Shown in pieces: positions 15,634 to 24,147 of a DNA stretch of 64,000 nucleotides. The position numbers and the translations under genes were made by a program. This stretch comes from Bacteroidales bacterium (lineage in GTDB: Bacteria; Bacteroidota; Bacteroidia; Bacteroidales; UBA932), in the NCBI GenBank assembly GCA_017560825.1, contig JAFZED010000073.1, positions 1 through 64,000 on the forward strand, given 5' to 3'. Position 1 is the first letter of the stretch, and each line of letters starts with the position of its first letter. Below the pieces are notes generated by a model, which was not told the origin of the DNA, searched no databases, and saw nothing but the letters and a program-made list of their open reading frames with translations.

Positions 15634-16200
15634 TCAATACAGCTGCTTAATCAGGCTGTTCATCTTCTTGCGCAATCTTGTGAGCACCGGGAGAAGGACA
15701 ATCATCTGGAAGCAGAGGATACCGAAACTGAGTCCGGCGCTGAAATCTGTCAGCCAATGCGAGAAGACGCTCTCCGGCAGATATCGTCCGAGAGGATTGA
15801 GAATCAGATAAGCAATGGCCACAATCACGGTCAGGCCTATGAAACTTCTCAGATGGAAGTTGAAGGCCTTGCTGGTCAGCTGCAGCTTTGCCACAGTGTT
15901 GCCTTCTGTTTCAAAAGGACCGTCAGCACTTTTGCGCTTCCAGTAGATCTTGCTCTTCCACTGATGGACAAAGGAGTCACCGCAGGAGTTGCGGAACACG
16001 ACATAGTCTTCACCCACAGCAGATTTCTTCTCGTCGAAATCTATCTGATAAATGAATTCTCCCGGCTGGCAAGCCTTGAATCGGTAAATGACACCGTTAG
16101 TGTGCCAGAAACCCCAGCCTTTTGCGCTTTGTTCGTTCAGCCACGCCTCCTCCTTATCGAAGTCGACGAACCATCTGATGAGAATCTTGCTTGTTTTCAT
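15634..16200 (-). CDS. DUF2812 membrane protein
   Basis: 188 residues from the ATG at 16200 (MKTSKILIRWFVDFDKEE). The N-terminal domain (about 5-95) has the DUF2812 pattern EEAWLNEQSAKGWGFWH. Two hydrophobic segments follow (about 113-133 and 150-172). Such genes lie next to a PadR regulator in many bacteria. Here the PadR gene ends 10 bases upstream. The function of the family is not known; membrane stress sensing is often supposed. Confidence 0.85.
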   Translation of the reverse strand: MKTSKILIRWFVDFDKEEAWLNEQSAKGWGFWHTNGVIYRFKACQPGEFIYQIDFDEKKSAVGEDYVVFRNSCGDSFVHQWKSKIYWKRKSADGPFETEGNTVAKLQLTSKAFNFHLRSFIGLTVIVAIAYLILNPLGRYLPESVFSHWLTDFSAGLSFGILCFQMIVLLPVLTRLRKKMNSLIKQLY

Positions 16201-16210
16201 CGCTATATTC

Positions 16211-16528
16211 CTATTTAATATATTTCCTACCATTTTCCACGAGCTCTTCCAGACGTTCCAGTTCCGCCTTCAGCACTTCCTTTCCCGCATCTGTTATCTG
16301 GTACTGCTTGCGCCTTCCGTCCTGTCCCTCCGATTCACCATACGGTGTGATCCAACCCTTCTCAAGAAGATTGGACAGGGCACCATACAAGGTTCCTGCA
16401 GAAATGCTGAGCCTTCCATTGCTCAACGACGAGGTCTGCTGCATAATTCCGTAGCCGTGAAGAGGCTCCTGCAAAGCCAGAAGGATGTAATAAACCGCTT
16501 CTGTAAGCGCTGTGTTCGAGTTTCCCAT
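16211..16528 (-). CDS. PadR-family transcriptional regulator
   Basis: 105 residues from the ATG at 16528 (MGNSNTALTEAVYYILLAL). Winged-helix domain with HGYGIMQQ, GTLYGALSNLLEKGWI and RRKQYQITDAGKEVL, and a short C-terminal dimer helix. A longer frame starting at 16585 runs through the promoter and is rejected. A palindrome over the predicted transcription start (16548-16562) indicates autorepression of this gene and the DUF2812 gene. Confidence 0.93.
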   Translation of the reverse strand: MGNSNTALTEAVYYILLALQEPLHGYGIMQQTSSLSNGRLSISAGTLYGALSNLLEKGWITPYGESEGQDGRRKQYQITDAGKEVLKAELERLEELVENGRKYIK

Positions 16529-16547
16529 ATTATTTCGCCATTCGTTA

Positions 16548-16594
16548 TATCGGTTACCGATACAAAGGTAGACGATATATTTCAAACAAACAAA
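16548..16594 (-). promoter_or_regulatory. padR promoter and operator
   Basis: Minus strand: -33 TTTG (16591-16594), 20 bases, -7 TACCTTTG (16563-16570), then the perfect palindrome TATCGG-TWA-CCGATA (16548-16562) covering the expected start point. The operator ends 19 bases before the padR ATG. Confidence 0.75.
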
Positions 16595-16628
16595 TTATTT
16601 GTGATATTTGTAGTCAAAAGAACTAAAA

Positions 16629-17330
16629 ATGAAACGTCTGTACTGTATTCTCGCCGCTCTCCTCTGCATAACAGCTTGCCAAGCTCAAGACAAGGAAATC
16701 AAGACTTTCTCCATTCTCGGAGACTCCTACTCCACTTTCGACGGCCACATTCCCGAAGGCAATGCCTGCTGGTACTTCAGCACACCTCAGGGAGACAATG
16801 ACGTCACCTGCGTAGAGCAGACCTGGTGGCACCAGTTCGCAAAGGACAGCGGACTTGAACTGATCCTGAACGAGAGCTACAGCGGCTCTACGATATGCAA
16901 TTCAGGCTACGACGGCGCAGACTACAGCGACAGGGCATTCACAACCAGGATGTTCAAGGTTGCAGAAGGCAAACCTGACCTTATAATAGTATTCGGAGGC
17001 ACAAACGATTCCTGGGCCAACTCCCCTATCGGCGAGCTCCAGTTCGACAGATGGTCATCCGAGGATATGTACAGCTGCCTTCCATCCTGCTGCTTTATGC
17101 TGAACTACCTCACGATGGCGGCACCTGAGTCTGAAATCATCTTCATCATAAATTCCGAACTCAAGGACGAGATTACAGCCGGCATAGCCGAAGCCTGCGA
17201 CCATTACGGAGTGCACTGGCTCCTGCTCAAGGATATAGAAAAGAAATGGGGACACCCCAGCATCAAGGGTATGTCCCAGATCAACGAGCAGCTGAAGGCA
17301 TTTCTGGCTGAGAGAGTCTGCGCCAAATAG
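16629..17330 (+). CDS. SGNH/GDSL-family hydrolase lipoprotein
   Basis: 233 residues. Signal peptide with possible lipobox ITAC (Cys17). SGNH blocks: GDSYSTF (Ser nucleophile), SYSGST (Gly), GGTND (Asn) and WGHPS (His). This is likely an esterase acting on acetylated or acylated sugars in the envelope. It is divergent from padR. The last 50 bases overlap the end of the convergent folP gene. Confidence 0.88.
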   Translation: MKRLYCILAALLCITACQAQDKEIKTFSILGDSYSTFDGHIPEGNACWYFSTPQGDNDVTCVEQTWWHQFAKDSGLELILNESYSGSTICNSGYDGADYSDRAFTTRMFKVAEGKPDLIIVFGGTNDSWANSPIGELQFDRWSSEDMYSCLPSCCFMLNYLTMAAPESEIIFIINSELKDEITAGIAEACDHYGVHWLLLKDIEKKWGHPSIKGMSQINEQLKAFLAERVCAK

Positions 17331-18099
17331 AGACAGTACGGGCAGCCTCAGCCACGTCGTGTACACGAAGGATGGTTGCGCCGTGGTTCAGAGCGTGAAG
17401 ATGGAGAAGCTGGGTAGCCGGAAGAGACTCCTCCGGAGTTATGCCCAGGGCCTTGTAGACCATACTTTTACGGGAAACTCCCACTAAAAGTTCCGGATAG
17501 TCCAGCCTTGAGAGATCCCTCATCAGAGCATAATTCTGCTCCAAATTCTTCGCAAAACCGAATCCCGGATCCGGAATCCACCGGCTGATTCCGTGCTCCT
17601 TTGCCTTCAGGCCAAACTCCCTGAAGTACTGCGCGACTTCCCCTGCGACGTCGTCATATACACACCTGTCCTGCATATCCTCCGGCGTCCCTTTCATATG
17701 CATAGCTATATACGGCAGGCCCAGACGACCGACTGTCGGCAACATCAGCGGATCCATATTTCCGGCTGATATATCATTTACGATGAAATCGCCGATAAGG
17801 TCATATGTCCGTTCAACGACCGACGCCCAATAGGTGTCAACCGATATAGGGATATATGGATATGCCTCCCTTACGGCCCTGAGGGCCGGCTCCAGGCGTC
17901 GCCACTCCTCGTTCTCGCCTACCGGCTTCGAACCAGGGCGGGTGGAGCAGGCACCGAAATCGATGATTGTAGCACCTTCAGATATGAACTGACCGACCCT
18001 TGTGACTACTGAATCCAGGTCACAGCGGCTTGCAGCATAGAAAGAGTCATCAGTCAGGTTGACGATGGCCATTATGTCGATGTGCTTTCCCCCGGTCAT
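17281..18099 (-). CDS. folP: Dihydropteroate synthase
   Basis: 272 residues. Joins p-aminobenzoate to the pterin diphosphate in folate synthesis. Motifs: MAIVNLTDDSFYAASR (pterin-site loop), GACSTRPGSKPV, SVDTYW, NDISAG, DPGFGFAKNLEQNYALM, GVSRKSMVY and a closing LRVHDVAEA. Length is normal. It is third in tmk-DoxX-folP on the minus strand, 1 base behind the DoxX gene. Confidence 0.95.
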   Translation of the reverse strand: MTGGKHIDIMAIVNLTDDSFYAASRCDLDSVVTRVGQFISEGATIIDFGACSTRPGSKPVGENEEWRRLEPALRAVREAYPYIPISVDTYWASVVERTYDLIGDFIVNDISAGNMDPLMLPTVGRLGLPYIAMHMKGTPEDMQDRCVYDDVAGEVAQYFREFGLKAKEHGISRWIPDPGFGFAKNLEQNYALMRDLSRLDYPELLVGVSRKSMVYKALGITPEESLPATQLLHLHALNHGATILRVHDVAEAARTVSIWRRLSQPEMPSAAR

Positions 18100-18100
18100 A

Positions 18101-19303
18101 TCAGAGAAGAAGCATTATAGCAAAGACATACAGGAGGAATCCCTGAAATGTGAGAGAACGGGAGGTAATCGTATCTATCTCAGTTTCAAATGAATCCGAG
18201 CTGCTGAGTTCCTTCAGCTCCGCCTCGCCCGGCACAGCCCTGCGGGCCCATTTGCGGACGATGGTTCCGTCATTGAGATAGGTCACACCTCCGTTGGAAC
18301 GGTTAAGGGTAATGATAGTCTTGTAGTCCGAGAAATACACCCATTTGAGGATGTCAGTCTCTCCAGCCTCCGCAAGATCAGGAATGACGCTTTCTGAAGA
18401 AGGAGCAAGCAGAAGGAGAGGAGTAAAGCCGAACTGCTCCACAAGTCTCAGTTCCTGCGCGGTCTTCTTCCAGAAAGCCGGCTTGACCTGTGTGTCATAC
18501 ACCGAAACCAGCATAACGCGTCCGTCAGCCACAAGTTCATCGCGGTACTGTCCGTCAGCATCCGTAATCGACAGAGGCATCCTTTCAGAAACACCTTCTT
18601 TCATCCTGGTCTGGGCCTCTATGAAGGTCCAGGTAGAATCAGGAAGATGGTCCAGGTCAAATTCCTGGCGGGCCCCGTCCTTCTCATACACAAACACAGC
18701 TTCATAAAGGTCTCCCTGGTCATCAGACTCGACCGCCTGAAGCTGCACCCCAGGCTTATAATCGGTAAAGTCCACCATAGGAATATAAAGACACGAGTAC
18801 ACCGTAAAGGCAACGACTGACAATGTCACGACTCCGAAAGAGACATATTTCTTCTTCTTTGGCTTTCCAATATTATTAAGTGGAAGCGCATATGCCAAAA
18901 GGAGTGCAAGAAGAATGATGTTCTTCAAGAAGGTCTGCATATGGGTCATCTCCACAGCTTCACCAAAACAGCCGCAGTCCATTTCCGGGTTGAAGATGAC
19001 CAGAAGGGCCGTGAGAACGGTAAAGAAGATCTGAAGGACAAGGGCGATGACACCCGACACCTTACGCCACACTCCTGTAATGAGTCCTGCTCCAACGACA
19101 GTCTCCACAAGGGCGAAAACCACGCCGAAAAACTTTGCAGAAGGAGACAGGAATCCCAGATGCAGGAAGTCGAAGTAGCTGTCCATAACCAGACCTGCAC
19201 CGATAGGATCGACCAGTTTCAAAAGGCCTCCGATAAAGAACACGAAGCCTGCGATATATCCACAGAAGCGCTTCAAGCGCTGTACCATATATTTCATTAT
19301 CAA
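18101..19303 (-). CDS. DoxX/MauE-like membrane protein (BT_3928-like)
   Basis: 400 residues. An N-terminal four-helix membrane bundle (about 12-155) contains GGLLKLVDPIG and a DCGCFGE cysteine pair, as in MauE/DoxX proteins of disulfide or thioredoxin-type electron transfer. One further segment lies near 160-175, then a periplasmic domain with a thioredoxin-like look (MLVSVYDTQVKPAFWKKTA), and a last segment at the C-terminus. It starts 4 bases after tmk. The exact role is unknown. Confidence 0.8.
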   Translation of the reverse strand: MIMKYMVQRLKRFCGYIAGFVFFIGGLLKLVDPIGAGLVMDSYFDFLHLGFLSPSAKFFGVVFALVETVVGAGLITGVWRKVSGVIALVLQIFFTVLTALLVIFNPEMDCGCFGEAVEMTHMQTFLKNIILLALLLAYALPLNNIGKPKKKKYVSFGVVTLSVVAFTVYSCLYIPMVDFTDYKPGVQLQAVESDDQGDLYEAVFVYEKDGARQEFDLDHLPDSTWTFIEAQTRMKEGVSERMPLSITDADGQYRDELVADGRVMLVSVYDTQVKPAFWKKTAQELRLVEQFGFTPLLLLAPSSESVIPDLAEAGETDILKWVYFSDYKTIITLNRSNGGVTYLNDGTIVRKWARRAVPGEAELKELSSSDSFETEIDTITSRSLTFQGFLLYVFAIMLLL

Positions 19304-19307
19304 TCAA

Positions 19308-20006
19308 TTAAAGGGACGGATACAGTTTCTTCACCGTCTGGTCCACAACCTCACGGATCTTTTCAAAAATCGTGTCAGGCGGCAGCATACAACCGTTTTC
19401 ATCACTGCAGTCTATACGGATGAACTTAGGATCCTTCAGGCACTGCTCCCTGTAGATGTCGCGCACCCTCTTCTGGAACTCGATGTCCGCCTCGTGGATG
19501 TCCTGAGCGCCACCGAGATACTCCCTGTCATTACCTGCCCTGTTCGCAGTCAGTTTCTTCTCCACAAAACTGATAGGTACATCAAGGAATATGTTAAGGT
19601 CCGGCTTCGGCAGGTCGAACTGTCCGTATTCAGTGTTGAATATCCACTCTCTCAGGTCGGCAGCTGCCTCCCTGTCCGAAAGCTTTGCACACTGATAGGC
19701 AATGTTGGAATACACGTATCTGTCCAGAAGGACTGCGCCTCCGCCTGCAAGCGTGCGCTTCATTTCCGGCGCAGCGCCGTGCCTGTCTTCTGCAAAGAGC
19801 AGAGCCACAAGCTGCGGATGAACCGAAGAATTGTCACCGAAATCTCCTCTGAGGAAACGGCTGATGAGGTCGCCGTAGACCGGAGCATCATAACGTGGGA
19901 AATGTATATATTCCAAAGAGCCGAAAACGCCCTCCAGATAGGCGCGGAGCTTTTTCACCTGAGTGGATTTGCCGGCTCCGTCAAGGCCCTCGAGTACTGT
20001 CAGCAT
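19308..20006 (-). CDS. tmk: Thymidylate kinase
   Basis: 232 residues. Converts dTMP to dTDP. P-loop GLDGAGKST at 7-15, DRYVYSNIAYQ (DR-Y/H motif) and FLDVPISF. It has a slightly long C-terminus. First gene of tmk-DoxX-folP, with its own -7 box at 20,039-20,046, divergent from purB. Confidence 0.95.
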   Translation of the reverse strand: MLTVLEGLDGAGKSTQVKKLRAYLEGVFGSLEYIHFPRYDAPVYGDLISRFLRGDFGDNSSVHPQLVALLFAEDRHGAAPEMKRTLAGGGAVLLDRYVYSNIAYQCAKLSDREAAADLREWIFNTEYGQFDLPKPDLNIFLDVPISFVEKKLTANRAGNDREYLGGAQDIHEADIEFQKRVRDIYREQCLKDPKFIRIDCSDENGCMLPPDTIFEKIREVVDQTVKKLYPSL

Positions 20007-20038
20007 AATTGTTTGATTATATCGTTAAGTTATCTATG

Positions 20039-20095
20039 CAAAGATAGATAAAATTTAAATGTGATTGGCGAATACACAGGAAAACATTATCTTTG
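20039..20095. promoter_or_regulatory. Divergent promoters of tmk (minus) and purB (plus)
   Basis: Minus strand: TATCTTTG (20039-20046), 33 bases before the tmk ATG. Plus strand: TATCTTTG (20088-20095), 36 bases before the purB ATG, with TTG near 20065-20067 as -33. The two -7 boxes are identical in sequence. Confidence 0.65.
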
Positions 20096-20130
20096 CGCGG
20101 ATAAACCGAACAACAAGAAACTCTTACGAT

Positions 20131-21471
20131 ATGGATTTCAATTCACTTTTGGCGGTATCGCCTATCGATGGACGCTATTCGCGTCAGACAGAACCACTTA
20201 GAGAATATTTCAGCGAGTACGCACTCATCAAGTATCGCGTCCGCGTGGAGATCGAGTATTTCATCGCACTATGCGAGATTCCTCTTCCGCAGCTCGCGGA
20301 CTTCGACCACTCGAAGTTTGAGGCGCTCAGGGACATCTACAGGAATATGACACCTGAGGATGCAGCCAAGGTGAAGGAGATCGAGAAGGTTACAAACCAC
20401 GACGTAAAGGCTGTCGAGTACTTCATCAAGGACCGTTTCAAGGAGATGGACATCATCAAGTGGGGTGAGTTCGTACACTTCGGCCTCACTTCGCAGGACA
20501 TCAACAACACCTCTGTTCCTCTTTCATTCAAGGAGGCGATTGAGGAAAGCTTTATGCCGCTTCTGAATGAGGTTCTCGGTCTGATCAAGGATATGGCAGA
20601 GCAGTGGAAGGACATCCCTATGCTCGCAAAGACACACGGCCAGCCGGCTTCGCCGACTCGCGTAGGCAAGGAGTTCAATGTCTTCGCAGTGCGTCTGGAA
20701 GAGCAGATCCGCCAGTTCTCGGCACTCACCTACCCTGCTAAGTTCGGTGGTGCTACAGGTAATATGAACGCCCACAAGGTTGCGTACCCTGCAGTAGACT
20801 GGATCTCATTCGGAAACCAGTTCGTGTCATCACTCGGCCTCCAGAGGTCGTTCCCTACAACACAGATCGAGCACTATGACAACCTCGCATCATTGTTCGA
20901 CTGTCTCCGCCGAATCAACGTCATCCTCATCGACTTTGCCCGCGACATCTGGACATACATCTCTATGGAGTACTTCCGTCAGAAGGTAAAGGCAGGAGAG
21001 GTCGGCTCATCTGCAATGCCGCACAAGGTGAACCCTATCGACTTCGAGAATGCAGAGGGCAACTTCGGAGTAGCAAATGCGCTCTACACCCACCTCTCTA
21101 TGAAGCTTCCTATTTCAAGACTCCAGAGAGACCTTACCGACTCTACAGTTCTCCGTAACATCGGAATGCCTCTTGCACACTCGATGATTTCATTGAATTC
21201 ATTGAAGAAGGGACTTGGAAAGCTCATCCTCAACGAGGCTGCGATTGCCGCTGACCTTGAAAGAAACTGGGCAGTTGTAGCAGAGGCCATCCAGACCATC
21301 CTCCGCAGAGAGAACTACCCTAACCCGTACGAGACCCTCAAGGCTCTCACCCGCACAGGTGCAGGCATCAACCCTGAGACCATCGCTGACTTCATCGAGA
21401 CCCTTGAAGTGCCCGAGGAGGTAAAAGAAGAGCTCAGAGTGATCACTCCAAGCTCATACACAGGATTCTAG
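20131..21471 (+). CDS. purB: Adenylosuccinate lyase
   Basis: 446 residues from the ATG at 20131; a start at 20065 would lie upstream of the promoter box. Splits SAICAR and adenylosuccinate in purine synthesis. The fumarase-superfamily signature SSAMPHKVNP is at 293-302. The N-terminal SPIDGRYSRQTEPL and KTHGQPASPTRVGKE match the E. coli-like PurB group. Normal length. Confidence 0.97.
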   Translation: MDFNSLLAVSPIDGRYSRQTEPLREYFSEYALIKYRVRVEIEYFIALCEIPLPQLADFDHSKFEALRDIYRNMTPEDAAKVKEIEKVTNHDVKAVEYFIKDRFKEMDIIKWGEFVHFGLTSQDINNTSVPLSFKEAIEESFMPLLNEVLGLIKDMAEQWKDIPMLAKTHGQPASPTRVGKEFNVFAVRLEEQIRQFSALTYPAKFGGATGNMNAHKVAYPAVDWISFGNQFVSSLGLQRSFPTTQIEHYDNLASLFDCLRRINVILIDFARDIWTYISMEYFRQKVKAGEVGSSAMPHKVNPIDFENAEGNFGVANALYTHLSMKLPISRLQRDLTDSTVLRNIGMPLAHSMISLNSLKKGLGKLILNEAAIAADLERNWAVVAEAIQTILRRENYPNPYETLKALTRTGAGINPETIADFIETLEVPEEVKEELRVITPSSYTGF

Positions 21472-21485
21472 GAATCTGTAAATAT

Positions 21486-21773
21486 TTAATCTTTGATAAG
21501 ATAGACATCTTCGTCAGGGGCAGCGAAATGAAACTGTTCCCTGGCGAATTTTTCTAATGAGTCCTTGTTGTTCTTCAGTTCGTTGATGTCCTTGTCCATC
21601 GCCTCGATTTCTCGACGGTACTGTTCCATCTGCTTTTCCTGACGACGGATCTCAGCCTTGGCCTTGATCCAATGGGTTATCGTCCCCTTGGGGCCAATGA
21701 ACTTAAAGCCCAAAAAGAGGGCGGTACATACGCAGACGATAAGAAGGAACCTCTTCCTTTCGTCGCTGAGCAT
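21486..21773 (-). CDS. FtsB/DivIC-like septum formation initiator protein
   Basis: 95 residues from the ATG at 21773 (MLSDERKRFLLIV). The longer TTG start at 21824 would fall in the -7 box. One membrane segment (about 9-28), a coiled coil (KAEIRRQEKQMEQYRREIEAM) and the family end EKFAREQFHFAAPDEDVYLI. It acts in the divisome. It is convergent with purB, 14 bases apart. Confidence 0.9.
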   Translation of the reverse strand: MLSDERKRFLLIVCVCTALFLGFKFIGPKGTITHWIKAKAEIRRQEKQMEQYRREIEAMDKDINELKNNKDSLEKFAREQFHFAAPDEDVYLIKD

Positions 21774-21821
21774 ATCTTTAATCTTTCCCAAAATATATCT
21801 TGATTTATCTCGTTTGTCCGA

Positions 21822-21839
21822 CAAATTTAACTAAATTTG
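21822..21839. promoter_or_regulatory. Back-to-back -7 boxes of the ftsB-like gene and the gene at 21896
   Basis: TAAATTTG on the minus strand (21822-21829) and TAAATTTG on the plus strand (21832-21839) form a palindromic pair two bases apart. The two promoters must share the polymerase landing space. Confidence 0.6.
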
Positions 21840-21895
21840 AATGATAATTTGCAACAGCATTTTCATAAATTGACAAAACTTAAATTTCGGCTAAT

Positions 21896-22831
21896 ATGAA
21901 ACCTACACTTTTAGTTCTTGCTGCCGGTATGGGCAGCCGTTATGGCGGACTGAAGCAGATGGACGGACTCGGTCCTTCAGGAGAAACCATCATCGATTAT
22001 TCTATATATGATGCCGTACAGGCCGGATTCGGAAAGGTCGTGTACATCGTGCGCGAGTACTTCAAGGAGCAGATGGAACAGCTAGTGAAAGAAAAGTACA
22101 GCAACGTCAAGTGCATTGACGGCGAACCTCTCCAGTTCCAGTTCGTGACTCAGGAACTCACAAAGATCCCTTCTCAGTTCACCCTCAACCCAGAAAGGGA
22201 GAAACCTTGGGGCACAGCTCACGCAGTCCTTATGGGTATGGAAGCCATCAACGAGCCTTTCGCTGTGATCAACGGTGACGATTATTACGGCAAAGACTCC
22301 TTCAAAGTACTGGCTGACTGGCTCAGAGCTCACGAGGGCACCACAGGAGAGTACTGTCTGGTAGGATTCCAGCTTGAGAACACACTCTCTGAGTCTGGTG
22401 GAGTCTCAAGAGGAATATGTAAGGCCGACAAAGACGGCATCCTGACCGAAGTGATTGAGCACCATAAGATTGCAAGAGCCGAAGACGGCAAGGTCTATGG
22501 AGAGAACAGCCTCACAGGAGAAAAGGTGGAAGTGGACGGCAAGGCCCTCTGTTCTATGAATATGTGGGGATTCACTCCTGACTACTTCACCAAGAGTGCT
22601 GCCATCTTCGAGAAGTTCCTCGAAAAGAACATCAACGAACTCAAGGCAGAGTACTACATCCCTTACGCAATCGACTGTATGATTGCTGACGGCACAGGCA
22701 AGACAGAGCTGCTCACAACTCCATCTCGCTGGTTCGGAGTCACCTTCAAGGAGGACAGACCCGGAGTAGTAGCCAAGTTCCAGGAATTCGCAGACCAGGG
22801 CATTTATCCTACACCTTTATACAAGAAATAA
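21896..22831 (+). CDS. Sugar-phosphate nucleotidyltransferase-type protein
   Basis: 311 residues. The nucleotide-binding start LAAGMGSRYGGLKQMDGLGP is the GXGTR-type loop of sugar nucleotidyltransferases, but with a SRYGG variant. VINGDDYYG contains the metal aspartate, and KPWGTAHAV the substrate loop. Common in Bacteroidetes beside unrelated genes; the substrate is unknown. The CPBP protease gene follows after 1 base. Confidence 0.8.
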   Translation: MKPTLLVLAAGMGSRYGGLKQMDGLGPSGETIIDYSIYDAVQAGFGKVVYIVREYFKEQMEQLVKEKYSNVKCIDGEPLQFQFVTQELTKIPSQFTLNPEREKPWGTAHAVLMGMEAINEPFAVINGDDYYGKDSFKVLADWLRAHEGTTGEYCLVGFQLENTLSESGGVSRGICKADKDGILTEVIEHHKIARAEDGKVYGENSLTGEKVEVDGKALCSMNMWGFTPDYFTKSAAIFEKFLEKNINELKAEYYIPYAIDCMIADGTGKTELLTTPSRWFGVTFKEDRPGVVAKFQEFADQGIYPTPLYKK

Positions 22832-22832
22832 T

Positions 22833-23732
22833 ATGGGATTCATCAAAAGACATAAAGGTCGTGCAAACTACGACCTGCTTTCAAACTACTCTCACTACCT
22901 GCCGGGATTCGGCGGAATGATGATGATGCTGTTTCTGTTCGGCATAGGTGCTGTAATAGGTATATTGGTACTGCTGCCGTTCACTCTTATGTATCCTGAG
23001 TCGGCAATGACCTACGGCAACATCATTTCTTACCCTCTGATGTTTGTACCTCCTATGATATATGCATCGGTGCAGAGCCGCAGGGCGAACATATTCGAGT
23101 CGGGATATGCACTCGACAGCAAGCACTTCGGACAGCGTGGAGGATTCTGGATGGCGGTCATCGTGTCAGTGGCTACTCTTGCCGCAGCTTTCGCGGCAGA
23201 GCCGCTCAGCGCCTGGCTCCCTCCAATGCCTGAGCACCTCGAGCAGGCTATGAGCGCTATGCTTGACGGTCCGCTTTGGGTAAGCTTCCTGTCTGTGTCG
23301 GTGTTTGCACCGTTCTTTGAGGAATGGCTCTGCAGAGGCATCGTGCTGAGAGGCCTTCTTCAGAAGAGCAGCCCGGCTGTAGCGATTACAGTGTCTGCAG
23401 CCTTCTTTGCTATCCTGCATATGAATCCTTGGCAGGCTATCCCTGCATTCCTGCTCGGACTTCTCTTCGGATACGTCTACTACAAGACCGGTTCGCTGAA
23501 GCTCACTATGCTTATGCATTTCGTCAACAACACCTTTGCCCTTATGATCAGCAAGGTGCCGTCACTGGCTGACGTAGAAAACTTTATGGAAGTGCTTTGT
23601 CCTTGGAAGTACACCTGCATCTACATCGCTGCAGTCCTCTTCCTTGTAAGTACAGTAGTCATCCTCGCCGGAATCCCTAAAAAGGAAGGCGCAAAATCCA
23701 ACTGCGACGAAATCCCTCCAATGGATATATAG
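22833..23732 (+). CDS. CPBP-family intramembrane glutamic protease
   Basis: 299 residues with about seven or eight membrane segments. Active-site motifs are FEEWLCRGIVLRG (Glu163, Glu164, Arg168), FFAILHMNPWQ (His) and MHFVNN (His, Asn), as in the CAAX/bacteriocin-processing family. The target is unknown. It starts immediately after the nucleotidyltransferase gene and ends at a shared terminator. Confidence 0.92.
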   Translation: MGFIKRHKGRANYDLLSNYSHYLPGFGGMMMMLFLFGIGAVIGILVLLPFTLMYPESAMTYGNIISYPLMFVPPMIYASVQSRRANIFESGYALDSKHFGQRGGFWMAVIVSVATLAAAFAAEPLSAWLPPMPEHLEQAMSAMLDGPLWVSFLSVSVFAPFFEEWLCRGIVLRGLLQKSSPAVAITVSAAFFAILHMNPWQAIPAFLLGLLFGYVYYKTGSLKLTMLMHFVNNTFALMISKVPSLADVENFMEVLCPWKYTCIYIAAVLFLVSTVVILAGIPKKEGAKSNCDEIPPMDI

Positions 23733-23737
23733 GCATC

Positions 23738-23779
23738 AAGGATTATAATTGATAAAGACGGGTGGCCATTATAATCCTT
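23738..23779. terminator. Bidirectional terminator between convergent genes
   Basis: A 12-base perfect inverted repeat (AAGGATTATAAT and ATTATAATCCTT) with an 18-base loop. Its right arm includes part of the yccF stop codon, so the minus-strand message would fold up to its last codon. Confidence 0.6.
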
Positions 23780-24146
23780 ACACGATCTTTTTGCCGAATG
23801 GGACTACTGCGAGGAGGGCCATTTTCAGGTGCTGGAGGCCGAATGGGATGCCGATGATAGTCACGCACAGGATCAGGCCGAGGGAGATGTGCATAAGGGC
23901 AATCTCAATTCCACCAAGGATTATCCACAGGGCGTTCATCAGGATGGCCAGGCAGCCGCTGTCGTTAGTGTCGGGCTGCACCTCGCGGCCGAAAGGCCAC
24001 AATGCGAAGCCACCGATCTTGAACAGCTGCACGCCGAAAGGAATGCCGATGATTGTAATGCAGAACAGGAGGCCTACAATCCAGTAATAGAGGGCGATGA
24101 TGAGTCCGCCCAGGATAATCCATAAAATGTTTCCTAAAAATTTCAT
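23778..24146 (-). CDS. yccF: YccF-domain membrane protein
   Basis: 122 residues made of two related halves: LGNILWIILGGLIIALYYW with ITIIGIPFGVQLFKIGGFAL, and MNALWIILGGIEIALMHISL with VTIIGIPFGLQHLKMALLAV. This matches the duplicated YccF domain (DUF307). Inner-membrane protein of unknown function. It is 1 base behind the MurU-like gene. Confidence 0.92.
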   Translation of the reverse strand: MKFLGNILWIILGGLIIALYYWIVGLLFCITIIGIPFGVQLFKIGGFALWPFGREVQPDTNDSGCLAILMNALWIILGGIEIALMHISLGLILCVTIIGIPFGLQHLKMALLAVVPFGKKIV

Positions 24147-24147
24147 T

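Noticed and set aside
21896..22831. Naming the nucleotidyltransferase galU or rmlA
   Set aside because: The glycine loop is a SRYGG variant and the neighbours give no sugar pathway, so a specific name is not supported.
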